Made by a program: the position numbers and the translations under genes. Below, piece after piece: positions 13,101 through 27,109 of a stretch of DNA of 64,000 nucleotides (the stretch's first letter is position 1; every line of letters begins with the position of its first letter). The stretch lies in NCBI RefSeq assembly GCF_051014445.1, contig NC_135143.1, forward strand, positions 9,362,001-9,426,000. Reading direction: 5' to 3'. This DNA comes from Colletes latitarsis (taxonomy: Eukaryota; Arthropoda; Insecta; Hymenoptera; Colletidae). The notes under the pieces were generated by a model. That model worked only from the letters and a program-made list of their open reading frames with translations. It had not been told where the DNA came from and ran no database searches.

Positions 13101-14843
13101 AGAAGACTGTAAACGACATTATATGTAAAGTAATGCGTAATCGCGTTGCTTTTGAAATTTTTGAAACTCTGGTGGTTCGATGTAATCGGCGCGAATAACG
13201 TATTTTGCGTAACTTTGTCCTGCCCTACAGGCATTTGCGTCGATGAAAAAAACGACACGTATGAAAATACTCTGTGACCGTTATACGCTGGTCGGCGTGG
13301 GCGAGGAAGAGGAGGAGGGGTCAAGGGGGGTGGGGGTGGGTGGGCAACGTAGCGAGCTGAAATCGACATGACCGGTCGGCACAAAATTTATTTATTATTT
13401 TTGTCGTGCAATTTTGTATCGTGCCCAACTGCGGTGAAATTAAATTATTATTTTGCTGGTATAAATCATCGGTTCGTTGAGTAGGAGGGGTAAAAGTGAG
13501 GGAAGTGACGCAGAGGAGGCGAGGGGGGAGGGGGTGAGACTGGAAGGGAGCGAGTGAGCGAGCAAACAGAGGGCGGAAGGGTGAGTGGGGTATAGAAAGA
13601 GAGAGAACATCCGTTCGCTTTAAATCCCCGCAAATGAATATTTATATTTTCCATTGAATTACTCTTTCGGGGAGGCATAATACGCGTGAAATTGAAATAT
13701 ATTCGATAAATTATTTTATCGAGTAACGGCACGACTAATCGGTGCTATATTCCACGGAAAATTCCGATACCGTTGGCAGAGTCAAATTTTGCAAAGGTTG
13801 GGTCGCGATTAATCCCCGCAGACGGCGGCCGGAGCGCCTCGAGTATCCACGACGATCGTCCACGGATCTAGATTCCTATCGCGATCCTGCTCTCGTCGTC
13901 GATAACCGTGAGCCGAACGACGAACGGAAAAAGTAACCGCGAAGACGTGTGATTTGATCGATGACAGGTGGATCCGCGCGATCGCCGGCAAAGTTTCGAC
14001 GATCTACATAATCGCGGTCTCGATTGGGCGAGTTTCTAGCGGGCAAAAGTTCTCGGGGAATCGCGGCCGCATAAATCGGTAGAACGATCTTGTTTTTCCG
14101 TCGGCGGTCACCCCGATGAATCGGTCGCTCTCGAAACAATCGCGATGCGGTTCGATCGACGTTTATATACGCGAGAATGATTGCAATTCGTAACTCCGTG
14201 CAAAAGCCCATTTCGCGATTTCGTAATTCGAAATAATTATTGGTGCGCATTGCGACGGCCATTATCGCGGACAAACAGTTTTATATCGTAAACAGACGCC
14301 ATTAACAAAGAAGAATTGTTCGGTGGTTTCGATGTGCTCAGCAACAAAAGCACGTTCAGATTACACGTACCACCGATGTAACTGTCGTAATAACGAACTG
14401 CGTGGATTAATTTCGCAACAAGCATTGCGGTTCGCAAAATCCACAGTTTAATCTGTAGTCACTGTTACCACGGTGAGACAATCGCGTGCTACGTTCGTTC
14501 GGTTGTCGTTGCTTCTTCACCCGGTGGTTATCAATTTCTCTAAAAGAATGCTCTTCCTGTCGAGCAACTTTCTCGATTACACTCGATATCTACATCATCG
14601 AAGCTTTGGACTATTGTACCGGACAAGAGAATTTCACTCACTGACTTTTCCTTCCCCTTTACCTCCTTGCTATTAGACTCCATTCTTTGTCTTCTTAGAT
14701 ATACGTATACAGTCTACCTTGAAAAGTTGCGATTACTTTTGAGTGAAATTTTCATAGTGACCTAACGCGACTTCCTGCTATTGCTGTAACACTTTGACTG
14801 CCACTTCACATATATGAGTGGCAGGATTTACCACTGTTGAACT
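10115..14843. other. Unannotated: no gene seen
   Basis: Purine-rich patches at 10240-10640, 11370-11520 and 13300-13600. An imperfect GCC/GTC-rich stretch at 12040-12200 gives an Ala/Val-rich open frame. 12500-13140 is AT-rich and featureless. Confidence 0.4.
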
Positions 14844-14941
14844 AGGAAATTAATTCCCAAGTCGAGATGTTGAGGGAAATAAATTTGGATAGGATTTGTG
14901 AACTTCAGTAAGGTTACAAAAATAAGTACTGACTCAAATTT
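14844..14941 (+). repeat. Dispersed repeat family 2, copy b
   Basis: More diverged copy adjacent to copy c: AAATTAATTCCCAAG, then GTGAACTTCAGTAAGG and TTACAAAAATAAGT correspond block by block to the other copies. Confidence 0.55.
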
Positions 14942-14950
14942 TAGGTTACG

Positions 14951-15073
14951 TAGTTTTTAGTAATTTAAAAAAAATATATTCTCAAGTTTAGATGTCTAGA
15001 TAGGGCTCTTGAATTTTAACGAAGCTGTAAAAATAAGTTCTACGACAAATTGTGACTTTCCAATTGTCTAAAG
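14951..15073 (+). repeat. Dispersed repeat family 2, copy c
   Basis: Contains CTCTTGAATTTTAACGAAGC, CTGTAAAAATAAGTTC and ACTTTCCAATTGTCTA, matching 9571-9690. Copies b and c form a local tandem pair about 107 bp apart. Confidence 0.7.
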
Positions 15074-17245
15074 ACAAAGTTTCGTGTTCGTGGACAATTT
15101 GAGGAGTTTGGTCTGGCGGTCGACGCGATTATAAACACGCTGATCAATGTTGATTCACTGCGTGATGAAAAAAAAAGATAGTCGTTGGAGACGATCGGGG
15201 AAAGACGTGTACACGTACGCGTGCACAGATACAGAGAGTGCAGAAACTATCGGTTATATTTGGAAGCAATTGGATTACATTCAGCCGTATAGAAGGGAGA
15301 GAGATTGTGCAAGTGAGAAAGAGAGAAGAAAGGGGGCATAGGAAGGGTGAAACGGAAGAGAGGGAACAGCAGAGTAAGGTGAGTTAAGCGTTTAATAAGC
15401 TTAATCACGCGACAGATCTGTGAGATACAACTTGCTTCGCCTCCGTAGCGAGGCTGTAGCCAGCCGGCAACGGCAACGGCAACCCTTCCTGCCTATTCCC
15501 CTGCTCTCGATGTTTCTCCTCTATGCATACTACCCTCACCACGGCTCACCTCCTCTCTGCTGTACCATCTGCTGTTACTATTTTACCGGCGGTTCTACGA
15601 ATGTACGAGTCTCGCAGCACTCGCCACCCGTTCCACCGCACGATCCACCCGATTCACCCGGCCTTCCACCCGGACCGCTCCGGTCCACCGTCCTATTAAC
15701 GGAAAACTGTTTATTGCCAGCGAATAACGGATCCAGGGGCTTAAGCGTCGCTCGCCACTCTTTATCCTAGCCGACTGTCCGTGGTGGTGATCGCGCAGTG
15801 AAAATTCGAGACCAGCGAGAACCTCCATTTTCGTTGTTTCAGAAACCTTCGGAGAAACAACGTTGCAGCGCGTTCGTTTGCATACCGAGGCGATGGTGCT
15901 AAATAACGCTAGCCTAACGAGTAACCGTAGTTTGTTAACTATAAACCAAATAACATATAAAATACTCGCGACCCCCCTTTGGTTTTTTCGACTACCCTTG
16001 TAAACGTAGGGTGCCCTAACCCAGACCTCGGTAGCGATCGACGCGACTTCCGGTAAAACAAACTTGGCGAAATCTTGGCGGAATTGGTCGAGAAAGCTTT
16101 CGATAAAGCGAAGATTCGACATTAGCCATACGGTGATTCCGCGACTCACGGATACTGGCACGGAATAGTTTCGCAACATTGATCATTCGGCGATAACGTT
16201 ACCGGTTCCCTTTAACGTCGTTACGTCGAACATAGAATAGAATCGTGCTGGAATTCCAGCCCCGAAATTGCATCTGAAAGCGACGGGATTTCCTTGAATG
16301 GGCGCGATCGATTCGTTTCGCAGAAACGGTGAATTATTCGAAGAATGCCGAACCACGGACACGTTCGCTCTGATAAACGGTTCTTTAAGATATAAGGCAT
16401 GAACGCAATAGAGTCGTGCGATAGTCGGTGACCGGTTTGAACCGGCTTTATAACGTTCCTACTCTCTTCCGGACCGCCGTCCGGGGAAAGCAAATGAACA
16501 GAGAAGCGGAACCGGCGTTGGTATTACTGGAAAGGTGGACGTTTCAAAGGTTTTCCAAAGGTTTCGTTTAGTCGCGATGGTGCGGTACGCACGATTAGAT
16601 CGTCAACCGTGTGATAATTAAGGAAGACGGTCCGACGAAAATCCCCTTCTCTCGGTTTTCCCTCAGTCTTGCCAGCCTCGTCTGGCCCTCTTCTCGGAAT
16701 ATGCATATTTAACGAGTTGCCAAGGCCGCGGGCGCGAAAGACGCCCTTCTTCCCGTCGCGGTTCTCCCAAGAGACGTTTCGCTTACCCGGAAATTACCGA
16801 AGTTTCTCACCGACTACCGGTAGTCTGAGCTTACCGGAAAGGGAGTCGATCTTTCGCGCGGACTCTCAGACGACACTCCGTCCCCGATGGTCGTGATTGA
16901 AATCGACTTCCCGTGACTAGTTACGAGATCAACCGGACGTTATTTCACTGCCAGTGTTCGATAGATTTCAGAACCGCGGCGCGACAGTTTCGGTTTATTA
17001 TACAGCGTGTATCCCGGTGGAACCCGACTCGACGGTGAAAGCGAGCGAAAGCGTAAAAATGTGTATAATAAATATTCAAAATCGGTGAGAGCAACAATAT
17101 TTACCTGGAAATCATTAAACATTGTGTTAGCACCGGTTGTATATTTTCATTCTGGACCCAAGGTAGGGTCAAAAGGGATGGAAGTATAAATAGTATCGAA
17201 GATCTCATTCGGAATCTCTATTATGGGAATTCGTTTTTATACACG
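15074..17245. other. Unannotated: no gene seen
   Basis: A 194-codon minus frame (15595-16179) has no recognisable domain. A lone acceptor-like TCGTTGTTTCAG ends at 15841. CCGGTTTGAACCGG (16432-16445) is an inverted pair resembling Grainyhead half-sites. Confidence 0.4.
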
Positions 17246-17330
17246 TGGAACTGTAGCGGCACTTCCCGCACTCGCCAGCAGAGAGCTACGCTCTCTCGCA
17301 AGTACTCGACCGACCATCTATTTCTACGTA
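17246..17330 (+). repeat. Dispersed repeat family 1, copy b
   Basis: Partner of 7373-7457, sharing the CTCTCTCGCAAGTACT core and the CAGCAGAG block 5' of it. Likely an old interspersed element fragment; class unknown. Confidence 0.75.
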
Positions 17331-20300
17331 TACATTCTTCGAGTGACCATCAAATGTCCTGGTGTCTAATGCAGGGTCCCCTAGTAAACCGCCACAGAAT
17401 AATAATCTATAATTGTTCTAGCGGTAAGATTATCAGTGTTTGATATAGCTTTAGCCAGAAAGCAACAACACAGCTGTTTGGAATGTTTTAAAAAACAATG
17501 ATGATATCAAAGTAACCTTTTCTCGGTACTTAATAAGTAAATGCTTACGATGCATTTCGTTTCCTGGTACCCCAAAGAAATAACGTTTAATGCATTTCGA
17601 AGGTGTAGGAAGTTTGAGGACCATTATCCTAACGCTTGCGAAATCGACAAGTTGCGAGTGATTCAGATGGGTAGACCGACGCGACGCGACGGGTCGACGA
17701 GCCTATGGTCCCGGTGGGTCGACGACGAGAATGCACGCGCACGTAAGCGTGCATCGGCCTCGTGGAAGGTGACGAGGGTGGTGGCGGACCGCGCGCACAA
17801 CGGTCGAGCAACATTGATACGGCCGGATCACAGCTACCGGACCAATGTATTTTACTGCCCCGAGGCTTAGCGCTATCGAAGCACGCAGTCACCCGCCATC
17901 ACTCCGTGCACGGGTATGTAGTGACGGTAATAGTCACTATATCATTGGCTCTTGGTAATACCCTGGCTGCTGGCGGTGCTGCTGATGCTTCCCTTCCCCA
18001 CCCGCCCTCTGCCGTCGCTCTCCTCTTCCCCACCTAGTTACCCTTCGATCGCCACACTCGCCTCACCCTTCTCCTCCACTGGCGCGTAATGTTCGAAATG
18101 AAAATGAATGTATTTCGGATAGCGATAAATACCGTGCCGATTCGGTTGTGTCGCGCGACCCTCGCTCGCCTTCGCGCGGCTACTCTTTAAACTTTACGCG
18201 ATTCTCTCTCGCGAACGAACAGGGTAATCGCATTGCGAATTTGCTTTTCAATTTTGACCTTTTCGCGGTGCCGCGCCGGGGCTAATGAAACGAGGCCGCG
18301 CGCGTACTTATACTCGCTGACTTGTCCAATTTCGAACGCCCCACCCTGTCGCTGTCGAGTTTTTCGCGCTGCGAGATTTTACGAATTTTTACAATACGTA
18401 TCTATTATTTATTTATTTATGAATGTTTAGAGGTAAGTTGTGTACAACGTTGCAAAGAGTCGCTAAAGAAATTAAGAAGATCGTGTTCGTTGCGCCAAAA
18501 AATTTCCACGTGCATTTTAAGGATTCGATACTCAAATCTAACCCACCTACTTGATCCCGTTCCTTCTGTCCCATAAACACTCGTTATTCATACCCAGCCG
18601 TACAAATATTTCCAACACCTAAAAGAACGTTCCACGTTTTCCGTCCTCGTCGTCTTCTACTCTAGTTTCGTATCGTTTTGTCTCGTTTCCGTTAGTCTCG
18701 ACACGCTATTTCGTCACACGGCGGCGACTCTTTCTCTTTCCGTATCGCTTGGTTCGTCCTTTCGGGACAACACTCTCGAGACGTCGTCCTCGGTTAATTT
18801 ATGTGAACGGGCTACTTTCCGTTTACGAAGGGAGTCTGAGCAAGAGCAGGTCAGTGGGAGGAGAGAGAAAAAGAGGCACGTTCGTGTCACAGCGGGTAAC
18901 ACTCGACCGATGCGGGGGTGAGGGTGTACGCGCCTGGAAGATATCTACGTATTCGTTGCGACGTCACGATGGCTCACTAAATCTGGCGGTACGTGTCCGT
19001 AGTCCGTTGCGGCCCACCAGCGTCGCGCTAAATCAACTCCAGTTGACTCGGTCTTATCCGATGCAACGCTTCCGCCTTTGTTTCCGGTTTCATCCCCGTC
19101 GTTCATGACGAGACGTTGCGCGCGCAATTTGACCCGCACGCGTGCAAAGTCTCGAAGAAGGCTCGAAAACTTTTGCGTCGCGACCGAATCGACAAAAGAA
19201 TCCTCAATTTTCGCGACGAACGCGAATAGTAGACGAACGAATCATTAGTAAGGGATCGTTTCTGCGTCTGCATCGATACCGATGTTGATCACCAGGAGCC
19301 TCAGTCTCTACCGCTTCCTTCGTTTTGGCTTTGGATTCTGGACCGAAGAGATTGATCCAAGGTAGCATTACTTCTGGTTAGCCTCCGAGCGACGCGCTGT
19401 TAGTCTTCATTCCTCTCCACCTCTCTTGTAAGTAGCAGCAAACTCCGGCTCCTCGCTTGATTGCGTCTAGTTAGAGCCACGCCAGACCCATCAGTCGCCT
19501 GCCGTCCTCGTTCCACCGCGATTATTTGTCTTTCCGTTTTAAAAGTTTGGGAAGGAAGGTGACAATCGTGAACAAGAGATTACTCTGGTCTCGTTGAGTC
19601 GATACCAGGAACATTTCGGGACGGCTGACGTTAGCGTGAAAGCGAATCTGACCGCAACTTGGTGTAGTCGAGTCTCGCGGACGAGGGTTAGATCATGGCG
19701 CGGTGAGAAGTTTTTCTTGATGCGAAGGGATGTACGGCGCCGCGGTGAACGCTGCAAAACGCACGCCAAAATGTACATACATACGCGTCTGGTCTGGGTG
19801 TACGGCACGTGAAATCCGATCGTAATTTTAGCCGCATCGCGCCTGCCGTACCTGCTAATCCATTCATACGCTCTCCAAGTCCTCTTCTCTCTTTCGCTCT
19901 ACCATTCTCATTCTCATTCTCGCGTTCGCTATCTAGCTCTCCTGCATCTACTCTTTCCCTCGCCATTGGTGCGGCGATGTACACACCAGGTCGGATATAT
20001 CGGCCGGTATTTCAGCCGCCATGCGGAGGTAATGGATTCAGAAACGCGGCGGACACCGCGCGCCCCGTGTTAATAACAATCCATACTTATTGCCCGCATA
20101 TTTTACCGATCCCCCGCGCCCTGCCGCTTGCTACCGACTATATTACAACATATGGAGAGCATAAACTTTTATGGCTACCCTTCTACCGTCGCCCTTCCTC
20201 CTCCTACTCCTTCTCCTCCTCCACCGACCACCTTTCGCGCTACCCATCTAACGACTGCCTGTTTCTATCCCTCCCTCCGGCCCCTCCGTCCCTTCCAGCC

Positions 20301-21544
20301 CCCGCGAACCACTGCCACCTGTCCCTCTCTCCTCCTTTTTCCGCCTCTTTCCGTCGCTATATCCTCCCACCACTGTCCTCTTTAACGCCACTTTTTCCAT
20401 TCTCCTTTCTCCGTTCCATGTCTACTTTCACTAATTACGAAGCGAAAGAGCCGGTTAAACGGTCCGCCTGCCGGATCGACATTACGATCGAATTCTCGGC
20501 TCGTGTATAAACGACAATGGTGAGGCTGCGTGCTAGCCGAATATTTCTCGAAATTAGTCAAACTCCCAGGGGTAGGCGCCATTTGTCCATAACTTGCACG
20601 GACGGAACAAATTTTCCCGCGTCGCGGGTTCCGTCGATCGTTTGGATTCCGAGGTTCGACGCACGGTAGAACGAAAATAGAATGGCTACCGTGATATCGC
20701 TGAACGATATATTACAGGGGGGGAGAAAGAGCAGTTCCAAATTAAGAAGGTAATGATAAATATTTAAACTTTCTCTGAACATATGACTGCTTTTTACTAT
20801 GGAACTAAAACAATTAATTTTTAAGTTTTTTAGGCTCCCAAAATAGAAAGATAAACATGAAAAATTGGTAATCAATCTTCAAAATGCGACTACTTTTTTA
20901 ATGATTGATTTTTTACACGCTTTCACATTTCAAATAAACAAAATGGCCGTAATCATAGACACTGAGGAATAACCTTCTTTAAGAGGGAGTATGTTTGAGA
21001 GGATCCAGTACGAAGAGAATGTCCAGAATGTATTCAAAGTGTCGCGTCAACGTATGATACTGAAAGTACCGTATCTCTTACTCAAATATTTTTCAGGTAC
21101 ACACGTTTGTCTTTTCACACGTTCGCGGAACCTTCTAGAATGTAGACAACATCGAGTAATTTTGACTCGGAAGGTCTTTTTCCCGTAAAATATCACCGGA
21201 CGAGGAAGGACGAATAGCAACGTCGATCGAACAACAGATCTAGCTATCTCCCCGTCGACGCGCGAATTCTATGAAAATGCCATCGACGCTTTCTATGGGT
21301 TACGGGCAGCTGTTGAAACGATCGCGACCGTGCACCGTGCACCTTCCACGGGCGCAATCGCGCACGGATCAACGCAATTGCTCGCATATTATAATTTACA
21401 TTCGCGCCTCTGAGCAAGGACTGTTCGGATGTGAACAATCGGCGGGCCAACAATGCGAGCCCTTAAATCATAATTTGGTTAATGTGGAATGTAATGTCGA
21501 TGTTGGCGGAAGCGTCTCTAGAACCGTGGGCGGAGGCAAACAAT
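17331..21544. other. Unannotated: no gene seen
   Basis: 19850-20410 is strongly pyrimidine-rich, which produces the 233-codon Ser/Pro frame at 19809-20510. 18404-18420 is (ATTT)n. 20700-21000 is AT-rich. Several GTAAGT-like donors (18433, 19429) lack partners. Confidence 0.4.
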
Positions 21545-21586
21545 GAGCGAGCGCAAACGAGAGGACAGTCGTCTGTTCGCTCGCTC
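21545..21586. other. GAGCGAGCG inverted repeat
   Basis: GAGCGAGCG (21545-21553) and CGCTCGCTC (21578-21586) form a perfect 9-bp stem, in CpG-rich sequence. Confidence 0.5.
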
Positions 21587-24500
21587 GTTCGTAGCCAACT
21601 AGTTAGCTAGCCGACTCGTTCGCGTGCGACCACGTGCGCCTGTATAGTCCGCGCGAGGGATTATAAATCGTGGGCCAATGAGTGGCTTCCATTTGTTATC
21701 TCGACCGTTGGTACGCCGGTTAGGCGCTCGCCGTTGTTTTCTGCGCGAAAAATATCGAGCATTCGACGCGTGCAACATCAACCCGCTTTCCCGTTGTTTT
21801 GTGTTCGGCATGGCGACGGTAATGGGACGAAAGGTGGGCGAAATCGACGCAACGCGCGAAGAACCATCGAATACAAAGACTATAATGTTTGTTCTGACCT
21901 CTTCGACAACAGAGCAAAATATAACTTATAGTAGTGGAAGTGGACAAATTAACAATCGAAACACGTGGATTGGTTAGTTGCAAAGGTCAATGGTCACCAT
22001 TATGGTTTTGACTAACAAGCATCCCTAGGTAAATATTATACACTCATAAACTGTCTGTTGAATAATAACCTTCGTGGAATCTAGTTATGTAAAAAACAAT
22101 CGAATTTCTAATACTAGTCGAATTTTCTGTTGTTCAAATAGAATAGTGCGTACTCTGTTCGGATAGTAGAATATTTGTATAGAATATATTCAGATACGCG
22201 AGGTTGTATTCGATACGTCGCCAGTCTCGTCATAGAATTTGATACTACGATTAAGAGAAATCTGTTCTTTTCCCCACGTTATGAGTTTCTAAGTAGTAGA
22301 AGTCGGTTTTTGGTCAGACTATTGTAAGTGGAGCGTCCAACGCCCGACCAAAGTGTGGTTTTTTAGGCGTCTGGAGCGAATGGAATCCATTTTTCGCACA
22401 TATCACACGATTATCTTTTCGAACGAGGGTTTTACCAAGAAGGTGTTGCCATTTCTGCCTAAATTATCAAAAAATTTCTGAAACTATTTATATTATATTA
22501 AGCGTATTTCTTAGTTCTAGTTTCACAATTTTTCACTTTCGTTCATGTATATGTCACAGTAAAAACATTAATTTATTCAACGTACACATTCATTGACCCT
22601 GCGAAAATACGGCAGTAATAATTTGTTTACAAGTTCAGCTTTCTTTTTAAACTTTAACCATATCCATTTTCCGAGCTCTACGAATCTTAATCGACATCGA
22701 ACCCTCGAAATGTACCGTCGCGTTACAGGGATGACAAAGGGAACGTGGCATAGGACCGTATCGTGTTCCTCTAACGTTAGATGTTGTCACAGACGAGTTC
22801 GAGCGTATAGCCAGATAATAATTATAAGTTACGAACTTGCAAGGGTCGGCGTTTTGGGTTAGAAGAGGAGGTGGTCGGGCCGACTATGATAGCAAGGTTG
22901 CGAGGCGAGTGCTGGTTGCGGGTCGGCGAGCGGACACTATCGTGTTACCACGTTGCATTAATCTCCGTGCAGCTAGTATCGGCAGACACTGGTCCTCCAG
23001 TGGGTTACGGCGTTGTTCCTCTTTCCGGGAGGGGCTGGAAATTGGTGCTGCGACTGCTTTTAGCGCGTTCGATGTCATGAGACGTTGCGTTGGTTCGGTG
23101 TATTTTGCATGGATGCTCGCACGGTTCGCGACCTTAGCGACGGAGCGTAGAAAAACAAAATCGCTTGGGTTACGGTGGCGTTCAGAGCGTGCACAAGGTA
23201 AGATTACTACCGTGATCAATTTCAAAGTACTCTTCTTGGCGCGCCATGTACCAATTTAGCATCTTGTACACCCTTCGACGCAATTGGTTTTATCGAATGG
23301 TCTGTAACTATCATCCTGTTACCCTCGACTGCAATCAACCTTTGCAATACCGAGTGAGAAATCTAGGTATTTTGATAATATTTATGCATAATATATAATG
23401 ATAATAAGCATAACACGTCAGCTCTGAAAACCATCTCACCATGACGAGTTCGCGAAGTTTACCGAGCTAAGGAACGCGAGATTTCGTTTTACGTAAATCG
23501 CGAAGAGGGTGTATTTCCGTATTGTGCTCAACGCACGGAACCAACGTGAAAACGAAATCAGAGAACCGAATACACACGTCAATATACAAGGGTGAATACA
23601 AAAAGGGAATAACACGACAGACGTTTAAACAGTTTCTGTCAGTCTGTTCTATCCGTCGAGGCGTGTGTCATTAGCATTCTCGCGTCCGTATGTGCACAAG
23701 AAGTATACAACACTGTATCACGGACGAGGAGGCTGACGCGTCGCGAACCTTCTAAAGGCTCTTTGCACGAGGCTCGTTTCCCTTTGTTTTGTAACAGTGT
23801 ATACGACATACGACACAGATAGCGAATCGACACGTATCGACTGGCGTAATTACGCCCAGAACGCGATCTTGCCTATGCAAACTGAAATGGAAGGAGACGA
23901 ACGAGGGCAATGAAACTTTAAACGTCTTTCTCGACGGTTGCAGAAAATAAAAGTACGGTAGATCTGGAAAATTATTAGTTAACGATAATGATTCTGTACG
24001 CTTCATTATGATGCTGTACATAAGAGGACGAAGTTAGTTCTCTGTATGAACATTTAATGACCAGGTTTGCAACATTCACCTCGTCGACCCAGGTCCAGGA
24101 TTTGGTGGGGATGACTCCGCGAACAATATCGAGGGGAAAAGTAGCAAACGTTAACGAGGGATTACTGTAAATGTCTAGCTTATTGTAAGTAACAAATGGA
24201 GTAGAGTGTAATGGTGGAAAGTTTTCGATCTGCCCCCGTGGTTAGCGCATATGTAACGAAGGCGGTGTGAAATACTTTAGCGAATGGCGAACGACGCGAA
24301 AGATCCGCCTACCCTTGGAGTGTCTTTCTTCCGCTGTGCACTATTTCGCGCGCGAGTCGATGCTCTCATCTCGTTGTAACTCGGTGTGGCCGTTCCCGCA
24401 CAGAGCTTTGAAATCGCGAAACGGTCGAGCCGCGCATAGAGTTTCATCTTGGGAGATTATCCGAATCGTGATCAAAGCGAAACGACGAAGAAACGAAGCT

Positions 24501-24928
24501 TGCTAACGACACGGCGGGTACGAGCCGTGGAAAGGGTGGGCGGTGAGGCATGGAGAGGAACGAAGGTGGGACGGTGGACGGGAATGGGCGAAATGGGGGA
24601 GAGGAACAGGGAAAGGCGGAACGCTTTGCGAGAGTCTCAGTTGCGGTGGCGGCAGCGGTTATTCCGGTTTTTTGATATCGGCCGGTTTTCACGGTGGTAG
24701 CAGTATCGAGCTAACAATTAATTATTGGCGGCGCTTCAGAGGGCTACCGGCAGCCGTAGTTAAACATTACGCGTTCCATATCTTACTGTGCTATCTAATC
24801 CCCACAGGGACTCGAGCGCTACTGCAGTAATCTCGTTTAATTGCCGGCTGTAGACGCGAGAGTCCCGTTCAATTAGTTTTTCAAATAAACATTAGTTTCC
24901 TTAACACGCGGTGCCATAACGTGGCGGA

Positions 24929-24988
24929 GGATGAGAACGAGAACGAGAACGAGAACGAGGTCGGGAACGAGGATGAGGATGAGGAGGG
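24929..24988 (+). repeat. (GAACGA)n and (GGATGA)n repeat
   Basis: Repeated GAACGA then GGATGAG units at the start of a purine-rich tract that continues to about 25280. Confidence 0.85.
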
Positions 24989-25879
24989 ACTAGAAACAGC
25001 CGATAGCGGAAAGAAGATAGGAGCGGGCAAATCGACGGAGAACGAGAGACCGTCGGCGAAAAGGGACAGAGAAGCGGGAGAAGGACGACCGCGCGAGGGT
25101 GTTGGAGGGAACAGAGCGAGAAAGTTAGAGCAGGGAATCGAAGGTGGAGAGGGAGAGGAGAATAGGTGGTGCAGTCAGAAGGCAGGTCGGTGGTAGAGGT
25201 GATGGGTCTGTGGAGCAGCAGGGTGACGGTGGAGGAGGCGGTGGTACCGGAGGTAGCGGAGGTTTGTAGAGATGGTTAGAGGGTGGAGAAACGCCGGTGG
25301 AAGAGGAAGGTGGTGTCGTGGCCGCGGGGTAAGTAATTAACGACACATTTATACGATATCGCCGACGGGTGCGGCGCGGCGCGGTGGTACGGCGCGGCGC
25401 AGCGCGGAGCGGCGTGACGCGAAACGATGAAGAGACACGAAAGCGGTGGCGCGGCAAGGCAGGACGAGAACCGATCGAACTAGGATCTCGTTCGTAGGAA
25501 ATGCTTCGCTAATAGGAAACTATGCGTTCACCGATAGATAGCTAACCCCGACCGACTTGCTCGCTCGGCCAACAATTCCAATTCCTAAACGCGACGATCG
25601 TTTCGTAGGGCGATCTGCTCCGTGTTCGCGCGCGTTCACGCGTCTCTCGTGCTCGAAAGAAAAACCGGCTTTTCCGTCCTGCGTCCATTTCGCGTCACGA
25701 AAATTCGACGATCGAGCCGTCGAGCGGACGAAGGGGTTGGACGCGAGGCGACGCGACTTTTGCCTTTGGTCGGAAAGCGCTCGTTGCTCGCACGTTTGGT
25801 TATGGTGATGCGGATTATTCACTAATATGATTTACGACGTATTAACCCGACGTGCTAGCGCGGGCGACTCACAATGCGC

Positions 25880-25945
25880 ACATAATGTGAGGCATAATTT
25901 ATTAATTTTACTAATGGCTCCTGCCCATTATTATTGATTTCGGGC
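25880..25945. promoter_or_regulatory. AT-rich homeodomain-motif block
   Basis: Dense TAAT/ATTA cores (CATAATG, TTTATTAATTTTACTAATGG, CATTATTATTGATTT) sit between CpG-rich flanks, the look of an insect conserved non-coding element. Conservation cannot be tested here. Confidence 0.22.
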
Positions 25946-27109
25946 CGCGCCTCGTTCGGACGGGCGCTGATTTATCCCGGTCGTTATCGGCCCCATGTTA
26001 AATCGTCCGCGAACCAGGAGCCGCGAGAATACAATTCGACGACTCGTGTACTTTTCCTTTTCCATTGCGCGTTGTTCGAACGCTATAGCTTATCCATGCG
26101 TGCGGCTATCGACGGGAACGAGCCAGATACCTCCCGTACCCGTGTGTTTACAGTCGAAAACTGTTGTTTCGAAGACACTTCCTCTTCGTCCGCTTGCGCT
26201 TTGTTACTCTTGTTTCAAATTCTTCCGTTTTTTTGTGTTCTCTATCGGCGGACAAGGGTTAACGAGAAATTGGACGGCGGAAAGGACGAGGAGAACATCG
26301 CGTGGAGCGCATCGATAACGATCTAGACACCACGTTGCTCGAATGACCGCGCCGACACGATATTAAAACATTAAAGTAATATATGGCCGCGGAAGAACGA
26401 GAGGCAATGGTTGACGCGGTCCTCTGGTCGTACAATCCCTGTCCCCTTCTTTCACTACTCTATTCACTGGATTTGAACGTGATCGCTTGTTTCGTCCGTC
26501 GCGCAGGGCGTTTCTTCGGGAGAAAATCATACGGTTCGTGCAATTTGTCTACTCGTACAGGCTCGTAACTTTGTATAAAGCGAATTCTTTTCACCATTAA
26601 ATATGAAAGAGAGATTTATTAAATGACGCGACCAAAGAAGCTTTTCGGTGCTCAACAGTCACTACTGCCATCTGAAATCGCAAATATTCTCGAGCAAGCT
26701 GCGGACAACGCGGCAGGTCGTATCGCGTGAACTTTGTCGAAGAGAAACAAAGCGAAATAATAGAAAAAGGACTACGTTCCCCAGACAGAGAAGACGGACT
26801 CAATATCCGTACTTCCTATATTTTTCTTCTTCGTCCATTCCGCTCGAGCATGTGTCCGACGCCAATCTTCCCTTTCGGAAACGTTATTGGCTGCTACTCG
26901 TTTCCCCCATTTCCAAAGCAATAACATTTTTATTACACGATAGGCATATACTAACGGGCGTCCGATTTCCCGCGAACGCGAACGAATAGTTGGTCGATCG
27001 TTTCACCGCGCCGGAAGAACAGCCATTTTTCTAGTCGTTGAGACGTCCTCGACCTAGGTTCGGGGCTCAGGAAGCGATTCAAACTAACGAGTTATTTGAA
27101 GATAAACAG

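Noticed and set aside
15595..16179. 194-codon minus-strand open frame
   Set aside because: No domain, signal or membrane pattern recognised; codon content looks like antisense of CpG-rich DNA.
17185..17210. TATAAATAG followed by TCATTC initiator-like motif
   Set aside because: Spacing of about 22 bp is too short for a normal TATA-initiator pair and the site adjoins a dispersed repeat.
19809..20510. 233-codon plus-strand open frame
   Set aside because: Ser/Pro/Leu low-complexity product of a CT-rich tract; overlapping frames are equally open.
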